Source of the DNA: an uncultured Clostridia bacterium
Lineage (GTDB): Bacteria; Bacillota; Clostridia; TANB77; CAG-508
Reading direction: 5' to 3'
NCBI GenBank assembly: GCA_934180065.1
Contig: CAKPRA010000004.1
Span: 14,669 to 78,668 of the forward strand
Length of the DNA: 64,000 nucleotides
Numbering within the stretch: position 1 is the first letter of the stretch; each line of letters opens with the position of its first letter. The notes below the pieces were generated by a model that was not told where the DNA came from, searched no databases, and saw only the letters and a list, made by a program, of their open reading frames with translations. The translations under genes were made by a program, and so were the position numbers. This document shows, in pieces, positions 8,440-16,112 of this stretch.

Positions 8440-9061
8440 TCAAATAGCTAAAAGATGGCAAACAATAGAAGCAACTATTATAGATGTAATAGTTGCTTTT
8501 ATTATTGTTATAGCAATAATTCTTACTACTAAAATATTATTTGGAAAACAAATAAAAAAGGCAATTGAGGTAGTAGATATGATATCCATAAAAACAGATA
8601 ATAGCATAATACCAGAAATAAAATTTGACCATGAAAAAAGCACAATAATAAATTATCCTGTATATGGAAGTAGATATGGAAATATAAAAATAGAATCACT
8701 AGATATAAGTTTACCACTATACTATGGCGACAAATTATCTATATTAAGAAATGGAATAGGACAATCAAGCGGAAGCTATTTTCCTGGAGAAGGCGGATCT
8801 ATAATATGTATGGGACATAATACAAAAGCATTTTTGTATAAGCTTCCTCAAATCAAAAAAGGAGCTATAATCGAAGTAGAAACAACATATGGAACTTTTA
8901 GATATAAGGTTGATAATACTAAAGTAGTAAATATGTATAATGTTGATGAACTTCCAATACAAAAAGATGAAGAAATATTAATGTTATATACATGTTATCC
9001 TGTAAACGGATTAGGTCACAAAACGGATAGATTTGTCGTTTATGCAAAAAAAGTCGAATAA
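8423..9061 (+). CDS. Sortase (class D-like cysteine transpeptidase)
   Basis: Membrane-anchored transpeptidase that cleaves a sorting signal between Thr and Gly and joins the protein to the cell wall. An N-terminal transmembrane helix lies at ~20-38. The catalytic triad is visible: His132 in GHN, Cys191 in TCYP, Arg203 in TDRFVV. Start is taken as GTG 8423, since later Met codons would remove the membrane anchor; the ribosome site (AGAAAAGATTAA) is weak and the gene overlaps the substrate gene by 17 bp, implying translational coupling. Class D is suggested by the short architecture and TCYPV; class assignment needs alignment. Confidence 0.9.
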   Translation: MQKQNNQIAKRWQTIEATIIDVIVAFIIVIAIILTTKILFGKQIKKAIEVVDMISIKTDNSIIPEIKFDHEKSTIINYPVYGSRYGNIKIESLDISLPLYYGDKLSILRNGIGQSSGSYFPGEGGSIICMGHNTKAFLYKLPQIKKGAIIEVETTYGTFRYKVDNTKVVNMYNVDELPIQKDEEILMLYTCYPVNGLGHKTDRFVVYAKKVE

Positions 9062-9134
9062 ATATGTATATAATTCTAATTAGATATAAATATGGTTTAT
9101 GGATGACCTTTTTAAAATCCAAATATTGTATATA

Positions 9135-9163
9135 AGGAGAGCTCGTATAATAAAATTATACGA
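9135..9163 (+). promoter_or_regulatory. Hairpin between Shine-Dalgarno and start codon
   Basis: AAGGAG at 9134-9139 is 33 bases from the ATG at 9173, too far for normal initiation. TCGTATAAT (9143-9151) pairs perfectly with ATTATACGA (9155-9163) over a three-base loop. Folding would shorten the effective spacing to about 12 bases. An in-frame TAA at 9164 rules out an earlier start. Confidence 0.6.
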
Positions 9164-9172
9164 TAAAATAAA

Positions 9173-9997
9173 ATGAAAATAGTACGAAAAATAATTTCTT
9201 ATATTTTTTCAATATTATTAGTCACACTAATGTTTGCAACAATAATATTATCAATGGTAAATGCAGTAATATTTAGCAAATCAAATATAAAAAATAAAAT
9301 GCAAAAAGTGGACTATTATTCAGAAATAAGTAATATAATAAAAGATTCAGCAAACAACTATATAATGCAATCTGGATTTGATGAGTCAATAATGGATAGT
9401 GTAATACCAAAAGAAAAAATAAATAATGACATAGATAAAGTTATAGATGCTATATATGATGGTAAAGAAATAGATATATCAACAGAAGAAATAAGAGCAG
9501 GCTTAGATGAAAATGTACAAAAATACATACAACAGAATAATTATAAGGTAGATGCTCAAGCTCAAAAAGACATAGCAAAATTTGAAGAAAAAATAGAATC
9601 AATATATGCAAATAGTATAACATATTCAAAAAATGCGATAAAAGAAGTCGTAAAATACTTTAAAATGGCTAAAAGAATTACAAGATTAATGCTAATTGTA
9701 ATTTCAATTTTATTAATAATATTAGCATTCATAACATATAAAATAAATAGAGCATCATTTGGAATCTCATTAGTAGCAACAGGGATAATATGCATATTTA
9801 TAAAATGTTATTCAAGTTTAAATATAGCTGTAAATAATATTTTAATGGTAAATAAAACTTTTTCAAACTTAATGATAAGTTTAATAAACCAAGTAGTACA
9901 ATATATATTTATATGTGGTATTATATTGACTATTTTGGGAATAGCATTAATTATACTTTTTGAAAGAAAATCAGCAAGCGAAAAATATGAAAATTGA
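9173..9997 (+). CDS. Membrane protein, third gene of the sortase cluster
   Basis: Not recognised. 274 residues: one N-terminal transmembrane helix (~10-32), an extracytoplasmic, charge-rich helical domain (~35-160), then three hydrophobic helices (~168-188, 196-216, 238-262) and a short basic tail. No catalytic motif is visible. It lies 112 bp after the sortase and before a terminator at 10006, so it is probably the last gene of the substrate-sortase operon. The layout (extracellular domain flanked by membrane helices) would suit an accessory factor at the membrane, but that is only inference. The start codon is read through an unusual hairpin leader. Confidence 0.7.
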   Translation: MKIVRKIISYIFSILLVTLMFATIILSMVNAVIFSKSNIKNKMQKVDYYSEISNIIKDSANNYIMQSGFDESIMDSVIPKEKINNDIDKVIDAIYDGKEIDISTEEIRAGLDENVQKYIQQNNYKVDAQAQKDIAKFEEKIESIYANSITYSKNAIKEVVKYFKMAKRITRLMLIVISILLIILAFITYKINRASFGISLVATGIICIFIKCYSSLNIAVNNILMVNKTFSNLMISLINQVVQYIFICGIILTILGIALIILFERKSASEKYEN

Positions 9998-10005
9998 GTA
10001 AAAGT

Positions 10006-10039
10006 AATAACTGCTTAATAAAAAGCAGTTATTATTATT
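10006..10039 (+). terminator. Intrinsic terminator of the sortase operon
   Basis: AATAACTGC pairs with GCAGTTATT over a ten-base AT loop; the T-rich tail (ATTATTG) is modest. Confidence 0.65.
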
Positions 10040-10133
10040 GCAATTGAATTTTGACAAAAATGAATACTACATAACAAAATATAAGGCAGAAAAATGTCGA
10101 ATAAAATGAAACAAACAAAAATGCCGGAATATA

Positions 10134-10162
10134 TTGACAAATATACAAAAATATAGTTTAAT
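10134..10162 (+). promoter_or_regulatory. Promoter of the polysaccharide operon
   Basis: TTGACA, 17-base spacer, TTTAAT. It is the best promoter in the 320-bp gap before the sugar transferase and would give a leader of about 150 bases. Confidence 0.65.
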
Positions 10163-10316
10163 AAATGTCGAAATTCAAATGAGAAAATTAACATAATTAG
10201 TGCATAATTAGAAAAGCAAGCCATTCTCTAATATGCGAAAAAAGTTCAAACATAAGAGAAAGATATTGTATAGGGCAATATTTAAAGGATGTAAAACAAA
10301 AAATGGGGGATGTTTT

Positions 10317-11079
10317 ATGGAAAAAGTAATGGCACAAATAAAGGAAGTAGAAAATAGACAGACTATATCTAAATCTGTAATAAAGAGCGAAATAAAATCA
10401 ATGAAGAAAGTTTCTAAAGTGTTTAGAGCTTTGCAGATTTTGAGATATAATACTAAATTAGTTACATATAAATTTATAAAGAGAACTGTAGATATATGTG
10501 CAGGGTTAGTAGGAACTATGCTATTATTGCCAATAATGGCTGTCGTAAAAATAGCATATTTAAAACAAGGAGACCATGCACCTATTTTGTTTAAGCAGAA
10601 GAGAATTGGAAAAGACGGGAAAGAGATTGAAATATATAAAATAAGAAGTATGGTATGTAATGCAGAAGAAGTATTAAAAAAATTGATGAAAGAAGATCCA
10701 AAGATTAGAGCGGAATATAAGAAAAATAAGAAATTGGAACATGACCCCAGAGTTACAAAAATTGGAAAAATATTGCGTAAAACAAGTTTAGATGAATTTC
10801 GGACAATTTATCAATTTATTAAAGGGCGATATGTCACTTATAGGTCCACGCCCATATTTGCCACGTGAAAAAGAAGATATGGGAGAATATTATGAAGATA
10901 TTATAGCATGCAAACCAGCTCTAGGAGGAGTATGGCAAGCTAGAGGACGATCAAATGTTGGTTTTGAAAATAGATGTAGATTAGATAGATTTTATAATAA
11001 ACATAAGGGATTATGGTTTGACTTTAAGATATTGATTTGGACTGTAGTATCAGTATTTCAAAGTAAAGGAGCAAGATAG
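10317..11079 (+). pseudogene. Initiating sugar transferase (WcaJ/Cps-type), frameshifted
   Basis: Bacterial sugar transferase (polyprenyl-phosphate glycosyl-1-phosphate transferase) that would load the first sugar of the surface polymer on undecaprenyl phosphate. The 5' part (from ATG 10317, behind GGGGGATG) has the basic N-terminus, one membrane hairpin at ~60-80, and LFKQKRIGKDGKEIEIYKIRSM. Around 10798-10802 one extra base breaks the frame in SLDEF|GQFI; the 3' part continues in the next frame with NLLKGDMSLIGPRPYLPREK and WQARGRSNVGFENR. Both halves are otherwise intact, so this is a recent single-base insertion, phase-variable state or assembly error. A one-base loss would restore the family consensus. 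Confidence 0.88.
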
Positions 11080-11089
11080 GGGGAAAATA

Positions 11090-12733
11090 ATGGAATTTAT
11101 AATATCAGCAGTGTTAGCATTGTTATTATGTAGTTTTGAATTATCAAAGTATATTATACTATTTATAATTTTCAGTATAACGTTTGCTATACTAAAAATG
11201 TTTTTTTCAAAAAGAATAAAAAAAATGAGGAAAAGCGTAATATTACAAATAGGTCCATCTCTTGAGGATAAAGGTGGAATGGTAACTGTAATGGAGCAAA
11301 TTGTTTCATCAAGATTAAAAAAAGAATATAACATAATTCATATACCAACATATATAGTAGGAGATAAATATAAATTATTTATAAAAGCTATATTCAAATT
11401 TGTTTTATATAAAATACAATACAATGTAGAATTAGTACATATTCATACTGCATCAAATGGAAGTTTTTTTAGAAAGTCAATATTTGTAAGACTATGTAAT
11501 TTGACAAAAACAAAGGTTATATTGCATGCACATGGGGCAGGCTTTAAAGAGTTTTATGAGAAAACAAATAAAAAAGAATATATAAAATCTACATTAAATA
11601 AAGTAGATAAACTAATAGTACTATCTGAAAGTTGGAAAGAATTTTATTCAACGCTAATGAACTCAGAAAAAATAGAGGTAATATATAATAGTATGGATAT
11701 TCCAGAAAACATACAAAAAAGTAAAAATGAAGTAACACATGGGTTGTTTTTAGGAAGGCTAGGAAAAAGAAAAGGAACATATGATTTAATTGATGCTGTA
11801 GAAAAATTATCAAAAGAAAATGTAAAGTTAAAAATAACTCTAGCTGGTGATGGAGAAATAGAAAAAGTAAAAAATGTGATAAAAGAAAAAAAATTAGAGC
11901 AATATTTTGAAGTTGTTGGTTGGATTGGAAAAGAAAGAAAACAGGAATTATTAAAAAGTTCAGATTTTTTAGTACTACCATCATATAATGAAGGTTTGCC
12001 AATGGCAGTACTTGAAGCAATGAGCAGAAAACTATTAGTAATTTCTACATATGTTGGAGGGATTCCAGAAGTAATAAGAGACAAAGAAAATGGTTTGTTG
12101 ATAGAACCTGGAAATATAGAACAATTAACTAGTTCACTAAAAATAGCTATAAATGATAAATTGAAATGTGATGAGATGGCTGAAAAAGCATATCAGACAG
12201 TAAATTCTAAATTTAATGAGAAAGATATGATAAATAACATAGAAATGATATATAAAGCATTAATATATAAAAATATTAAATTATGCTTAACTTCATCAGC
12301 AGGTGGACATTTTATGCAATTAAAACAGCTATTTAAAATGGCAAATAAATATGATTGGTTTATTGTAACAGAGAAAAACACAATATCAATGCAATTAAAA
12401 AATAAATATAAAATGAAATTTCTAATACAACAGGAAAGAAAAAGTGTGGACTTCATATTTAAATTTGGATTAAATATTTTAAAATCAATATGGATAATAT
12501 ACTCACAAAATCCAGATGTAATAATAAGTACAGGTGCAGGAGCAACATATGTTTTATGTAAGCTAGTGAAATTAACAGGTGGAAAAGTTATATTTTCAGA
12601 GAGTTTTGCAAAAATAAAATCTCCTACAGTAACAGGGCAGAAAGTATATAAATTTGCTGATGACTTTTATGTGCAGTGGCCGGAAATGTTAAAATTCTAT
12701 CCAAATGCAAAATATAAAGGAGGCATATACTAA
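11090..12733 (+). CDS. Fusion glycosyltransferase: GT4 domain plus Alg14/PssD-like domain
   Basis: 547 residues in three parts. Residues ~1-40 are two hydrophobic stretches (membrane anchor). Residues ~45-385 are a GT-B/GT4 transferase: IGPSLEDKGGMVTV, HAHGAGFK, FLGRLGKRKGTYDLI and the nucleotide-sugar motif PSYNEGLPMAVLEAM. From ~395 an Alg14/EpsE/PssD-like domain starts: LCLTSSAGGHFMQL, then ISTGAGATYVLCKL and ESFAKIKSPTVTGQKVY. Alg14 normally recruits the soluble Alg13 catalytic subunit to the membrane; that partner is the next gene. The fusion would couple two consecutive sugar additions. Start ATG follows GGGGGAAAATA. Confidence 0.85.
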   Translation: MEFIISAVLALLLCSFELSKYIILFIIFSITFAILKMFFSKRIKKMRKSVILQIGPSLEDKGGMVTVMEQIVSSRLKKEYNIIHIPTYIVGDKYKLFIKAIFKFVLYKIQYNVELVHIHTASNGSFFRKSIFVRLCNLTKTKVILHAHGAGFKEFYEKTNKKEYIKSTLNKVDKLIVLSESWKEFYSTLMNSEKIEVIYNSMDIPENIQKSKNEVTHGLFLGRLGKRKGTYDLIDAVEKLSKENVKLKITLAGDGEIEKVKNVIKEKKLEQYFEVVGWIGKERKQELLKSSDFLVLPSYNEGLPMAVLEAMSRKLLVISTYVGGIPEVIRDKENGLLIEPGNIEQLTSSLKIAINDKLKCDEMAEKAYQTVNSKFNEKDMINNIEMIYKALIYKNIKLCLTSSAGGHFMQLKQLFKMANKYDWFIVTEKNTISMQLKNKYKMKFLIQQERKSVDFIFKFGLNILKSIWIIYSQNPDVIISTGAGATYVLCKLVKLTGGKVIFSESFAKIKSPTVTGQKVYKFADDFYVQWPEMLKFYPNAKYKGGIY

Positions 12734-12734
12734 A

Positions 12735-13229
12735 ATGAGAATATTTGTAACATTAGGAACACAGAAATTCCAATTTGATAGACTATTAAAAAAATTAGAT
12801 GAACTTGTAGATCAGAATAAAATAAAATCTGAAGATTTAACTGTTCAATGCGTATATGCAGAGTATCAACCTAAAAATTTTACTATGTTTGCAATGAAAC
12901 CGCAAAACGAAATAGAAGAAATAATGAAAAATGTAGACTTAGTTATAACACATTCTGGAACAGGAAGTATCATTACTTCATTAAAGTTAGAGAAAAAAAT
13001 AATAATTGTTCCAAGATTAAAAAAATATGGGGAACATGTTGATAATCATCAAGTTGAATTAGCAGAAGTATTTAAAGAGAAAGTAAATGTGATTGTAGTA
13101 GATGATATGAATGATTTAGAAAAAGCAATACAAGAAAGTATGACACATAAGTATGGAAAATGGAAATCCAATAATAAAGAGATGATTGAGAGCATTGATA
13201 GCGATGTTAAAGCTACTATAAAATTTTAA
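12735..13229 (+). CDS. Alg13/PssE-like glycosyltransferase subunit
   Basis: 164 residues of the GT28 C-terminal type: MRIFVTLGTQKFQFDRLLKK at the N-terminus, then SGTGSIITSLKLEKKIIIVPRLKKYGEHVDNHQVELA, the UDP-sugar-binding region. In two-subunit enzymes this chain binds the nucleotide sugar and works only with Alg14/PssD, here fused to the upstream GT4. Start ATG 12735 is chosen because AAAGGAGG lies at 12716-12723 and the GT4-Alg14 stop is two bases before; the longer frame from 12705 would overlap it. Likely sugar: UDP-glucuronic acid, UDP-galactose or UDP-glucose; the presence of ugd at the operon end fits glucuronic acid, but this is inference. Confidence 0.88.
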   Translation: MRIFVTLGTQKFQFDRLLKKLDELVDQNKIKSEDLTVQCVYAEYQPKNFTMFAMKPQNEIEEIMKNVDLVITHSGTGSIITSLKLEKKIIIVPRLKKYGEHVDNHQVELAEVFKEKVNVIVVDDMNDLEKAIQESMTHKYGKWKSNNKEMIESIDSDVKATIKF

Positions 13230-13252
13230 TTAGATAAAAGGAGTATAAAACA

Positions 13253-14125
13253 ATGTTAAGAGAAGTATACAGATGGATAATTGCCTTGGTATCTGGGATA
13301 TCACCAAAATTAGCTAGTAAAATTTATTATAGAACAAAATTACATAAGAAATTAGATATTGTTCAGCCAAAGTTATTTAATGAGAAATTAATGTGGTTAA
13401 AACTAAATGAATATGAAAATAATAAGCTCATCACAAAATGTGTTGACAAATACAAAGTTAGAGAGTATGTAAAGCAATGCGGATGCAGTGAAATTCTAAA
13501 TGAATTGATAGATGTTTATGATAATGCAGATGAGATTAATTTTGAAAAATTACCTGACAAGTTTGTTCTTAAATGTAACCATGCGGCAGGATATAATATA
13601 ATATGTAATGATAAAAGCAAATTAGACAAAGAAGAAACAAGAAAAAAATTGAAAAAATGGATGAAGATAGATTATTGGAAATTTGTTGCTGAGGTTCAAT
13701 ATAAAAATGTTGATAAGAAAATTGTATGTGAAAAATTTCTTGAATCAAAAGATGGTAATGCAATAGAAGACTATAAAATATATTGCTTTAATGGAGTACC
13801 TGAATTTTGTATGGTTTGTATTGGTAGAAATTTAGGAAAACCAACATACTACTTGTTTGATAAAAATTGGAAATTGATGAGAATAAATCCAGCAGGAATA
13901 AATGCACCAGAAGGTTTCACAATAGAAAAGCCAAAATGTATAGATCAAATGTATGAATATGCCAAAATTTTATCGAAACCATTTAAATTTGTAAGAGCTG
14001 ATTTTTATGATTATAATGGCAAACCAATATTTGGAGAATTAACTTTTACACCAGCTGGATGCATTGACAAAAATTATACAGATGAAGCGCAACTTAAGTT
14101 AGGAGAACTAATTAATCTAAAATAA
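13253..14125 (+). CDS. TupA-like ATP-grasp ligase (first copy)
   Basis: 290 residues of the TupA-like ATP-grasp family (PF14305 type), with the typical sequence LDIVQPKLFNEKLMWLKLNEY, DKYKVREYVKQCG, LPDKFVLKCNHAAGYNIICNDKS, VCEKFLE, and ADFYDYNGKPIFGELTFTPAGC. TupA is needed for teichuronopeptide in alkaliphilic Bacillus, where poly-glutamate is attached to poly-glucuronate; the fold makes amide-type bonds using ATP. Start ATG follows AAAAGGAGTATAAAACA. The gene is between the Alg13 subunit and a carboxyethyl-amino-acid synthase-like gene, with another TupA-like copy after it. Catalytic metal residues near the C-terminus (FGELTFTP) are kept. Substrate unknown. Confidence 0.85.
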   Translation: MLREVYRWIIALVSGISPKLASKIYYRTKLHKKLDIVQPKLFNEKLMWLKLNEYENNKLITKCVDKYKVREYVKQCGCSEILNELIDVYDNADEINFEKLPDKFVLKCNHAAGYNIICNDKSKLDKEETRKKLKKWMKIDYWKFVAEVQYKNVDKKIVCEKFLESKDGNAIEDYKIYCFNGVPEFCMVCIGRNLGKPTYYLFDKNWKLMRINPAGINAPEGFTIEKPKCIDQMYEYAKILSKPFKFVRADFYDYNGKPIFGELTFTPAGCIDKNYTDEAQLKLGELINLK

Positions 14126-14140
14126 TAAGGATGGGAAAAT

Positions 14141-15130
14141 ATGAAGACAATAGGTTTCTTAAAAAGTGACAAAGAAAATGAAAAAAGAATATCATTATAT
14201 CCGCGAGATATAAAAAATATAAAAAATAAAGAATATATATATATAGAAGAAAATTATGGAGCAGATTGTAATATATTAGATGAGGAATATATGTTAGCAG
14301 GATGTAAAGTAGTACCAAGAAATGAAATATTAAAAAAAGATATAATCTGTGATGCCAAAATAGGTGATGCTGGCTATTTAAAAGATATAAAGAAAAAAAC
14401 AATATTTGGTTGGATACATGCGGTACAAAACAAAGAAATTACAGATATTTTAATAAATAATAAATTAACTGCTTTTGCTTGGGAAGATATGTATGAGAAA
14501 AATAGACATGTGTTTTGGAGAAACAATGAAATAGCAGGAGAAACAGCAGTAATGCATGCGTTATTGTTACATGGAATTATGCCATATGATGCAAAAGTTG
14601 GAATATTGGGAAATGGAAATACAGCTAGAGGAGCATATAGAGTACTTACTCAATTAGGAGCAAGTGTAACAATGTATAATAGAAAAATGGAGGATTTATT
14701 CAAAGAGGAATTAAATCAATTTGATATAATTGTTAATGCAATTTTATGGAATGTAGATAGAAAAGACCACATAATAAATAAAGAAGATTTAAAAAAACTA
14801 AAAAGAGGTTCGTTAATAATAGATGTAAGTTGTGATAAAAACGGAGCAATTGAAACTAGTATACCAACAACTATAGAGAATCCTATATATAATGTGAATG
14901 GAATAACTCATTATGTAGTAGATCATACACCTGCTTTAGTATATAAAACTGTATCAAATGAAATATCTAAGAATGTATCGAGATTTATAGATCAACTTAT
15001 AGAAGAAAATGTATCTCAATGTTTAAAAAAAGCACAAATTACAAAAGATGGTATTATTTTGGATGAGAAGATTTTGAAATATCAAGGACGTGTTAATATA
15101 AATGAAAAAAGTTATAAAAAAGATTTATAA
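14141..15130 (+). CDS. N5-(carboxyethyl)ornithine synthase-like dehydrogenase
   Basis: 329 residues of the alanine-dehydrogenase/CEOS superfamily. The N-terminal domain (MKTIGFLKSDKENEKRISLY, then EENYGADCNILDEEY) and IFGWIHAVQN correspond to the substrate domain with its catalytic His; the Rossmann fold follows at VGILGNGNTARGAYRVLTQL. Lactococcal CEOS condenses pyruvate with the side-chain amine of ornithine or lysine using NADPH. Placed between two TupA-like ligases inside a polysaccharide operon, it may make a carboxyethyl amino acid to be attached to the polymer. An alanine or saccharopine-type dehydrogenase is the alternative. Start ATG has AAGGATGGGAAAAT upstream; 3' end overlaps the next gene by 29 bp. 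Confidence 0.78.
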   Translation: MKTIGFLKSDKENEKRISLYPRDIKNIKNKEYIYIEENYGADCNILDEEYMLAGCKVVPRNEILKKDIICDAKIGDAGYLKDIKKKTIFGWIHAVQNKEITDILINNKLTAFAWEDMYEKNRHVFWRNNEIAGETAVMHALLLHGIMPYDAKVGILGNGNTARGAYRVLTQLGASVTMYNRKMEDLFKEELNQFDIIVNAILWNVDRKDHIINKEDLKKLKRGSLIIDVSCDKNGAIETSIPTTIENPIYNVNGITHYVVDHTPALVYKTVSNEISKNVSRFIDQLIEENVSQCLKKAQITKDGIILDEKILKYQGRVNINEKSYKKDL

Positions 15131-15968
15131 AAAGATGACTGGTGGATTATATAAAGTTTCGGCTGTAAAAAAAGCAAAAATAGATTATAGATTGGCTACT
15201 GGCAAGAAACTAAATTTGAAGAATCCGCAGAATCTAAATGAAAAATTACAATGGCTTAATTTATATACATATGATGAGAGAAAAGTGAAGTGTGCAGATA
15301 AATATTTTGCAAGAGAATATATTATTAAACATGGATTAGAGGAATATTTGCCAAAATTAATAGGGGTATATGAAAATGTAGATGATATTGATTTTGAAAA
15401 ATTACCTGAAAAGTTTGCACTAAAATGCACACATGGTGCAGGATTCAATATTATTTGTAAAAATAAATCCATTTTAGACATAGAAAAATCTAAAAAAGAT
15501 TTAAATAAGTGGCTACATACGGATTTTGGAATAAGTGCAGGAGAAATGCATTATTCTAAAATGAAACCAAGAATAATATGTGAGGAATTTTTAGATGGTC
15601 TTGACAATGATGTTCCTATTGATTATAAATTTTTCTGTTTTAACGGCGTACCAAGATTTTTGGAAGTATGTACAGGAAGATTCAAAGCTTTGAAATTTTC
15701 ATTCTATGACATGGATTGGAATTTTTTAGATTACCAGTCTAAAAAGTACAAGGGAAAATCAGAATTTATTGGTAAGCCAAAATCTTTTGACAAGATGAAA
15801 GAAATTGCGAAATCACTTTCAAACGGTTTCAATTTTGTGAGAGTTGATTTATTTGATATTAAAGGTAAACCTTATATTGGAGAAATGACATTTACACCTC
15901 ATGCAGGTAGAATTACTTCAATGAGCGATGAGGCTTTAAAAAAGACAGGAGATATGTTAATGATATAA
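15102..15968 (+). CDS. TupA-like ATP-grasp ligase (second copy)
   Basis: 288 residues, clearly paralogous to the ligase at 13253: NLKNPQNLNEKLQWLNLYTYDERK, DKYFAREYIIKHGLEEYLPKLIG, LPEKFALKCTHGAGFNIICKNKS, ICEEFLD, VRVDLFDIKGKPYIGEMTFTP. A KKIYKKMTGGLYK basic start suggests membrane or carrier contact. The two copies differ enough to suggest different acceptors or different amino acids rather than a recent duplication. ATG 15102 lies within the 3' end of the CEOS-like gene, so translation is coupled. It closes the amino-acid-decoration block of the operon; a 144-bp spacer with no promoter seen follows before wzy. Confidence 0.84.
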   Translation: MKKVIKKIYKKMTGGLYKVSAVKKAKIDYRLATGKKLNLKNPQNLNEKLQWLNLYTYDERKVKCADKYFAREYIIKHGLEEYLPKLIGVYENVDDIDFEKLPEKFALKCTHGAGFNIICKNKSILDIEKSKKDLNKWLHTDFGISAGEMHYSKMKPRIICEEFLDGLDNDVPIDYKFFCFNGVPRFLEVCTGRFKALKFSFYDMDWNFLDYQSKKYKGKSEFIGKPKSFDKMKEIAKSLSNGFNFVRVDLFDIKGKPYIGEMTFTPHAGRITSMSDEALKKTGDMLMI

Positions 15969-16112
15969 TAAAAACTGAAATATATAACTAAAAATAATGT
16001 TAAAGTAAAAAAGTGTATGTATATACAAAGTATTATAAAATGTTTATATTATGTGTGTTAAAATTAACATAAATAAGGAAGTGAATAGTATAGTAGAAAG
16101 GAGGATATTATA

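Noticed and set aside
11589..12084. Two overlapping long minus-strand frames inside the GT4-Alg14 gene
   Set aside because: They are antisense shadows of AT-rich code, hydrophobic and Leu/Phe-rich, with no conserved features.
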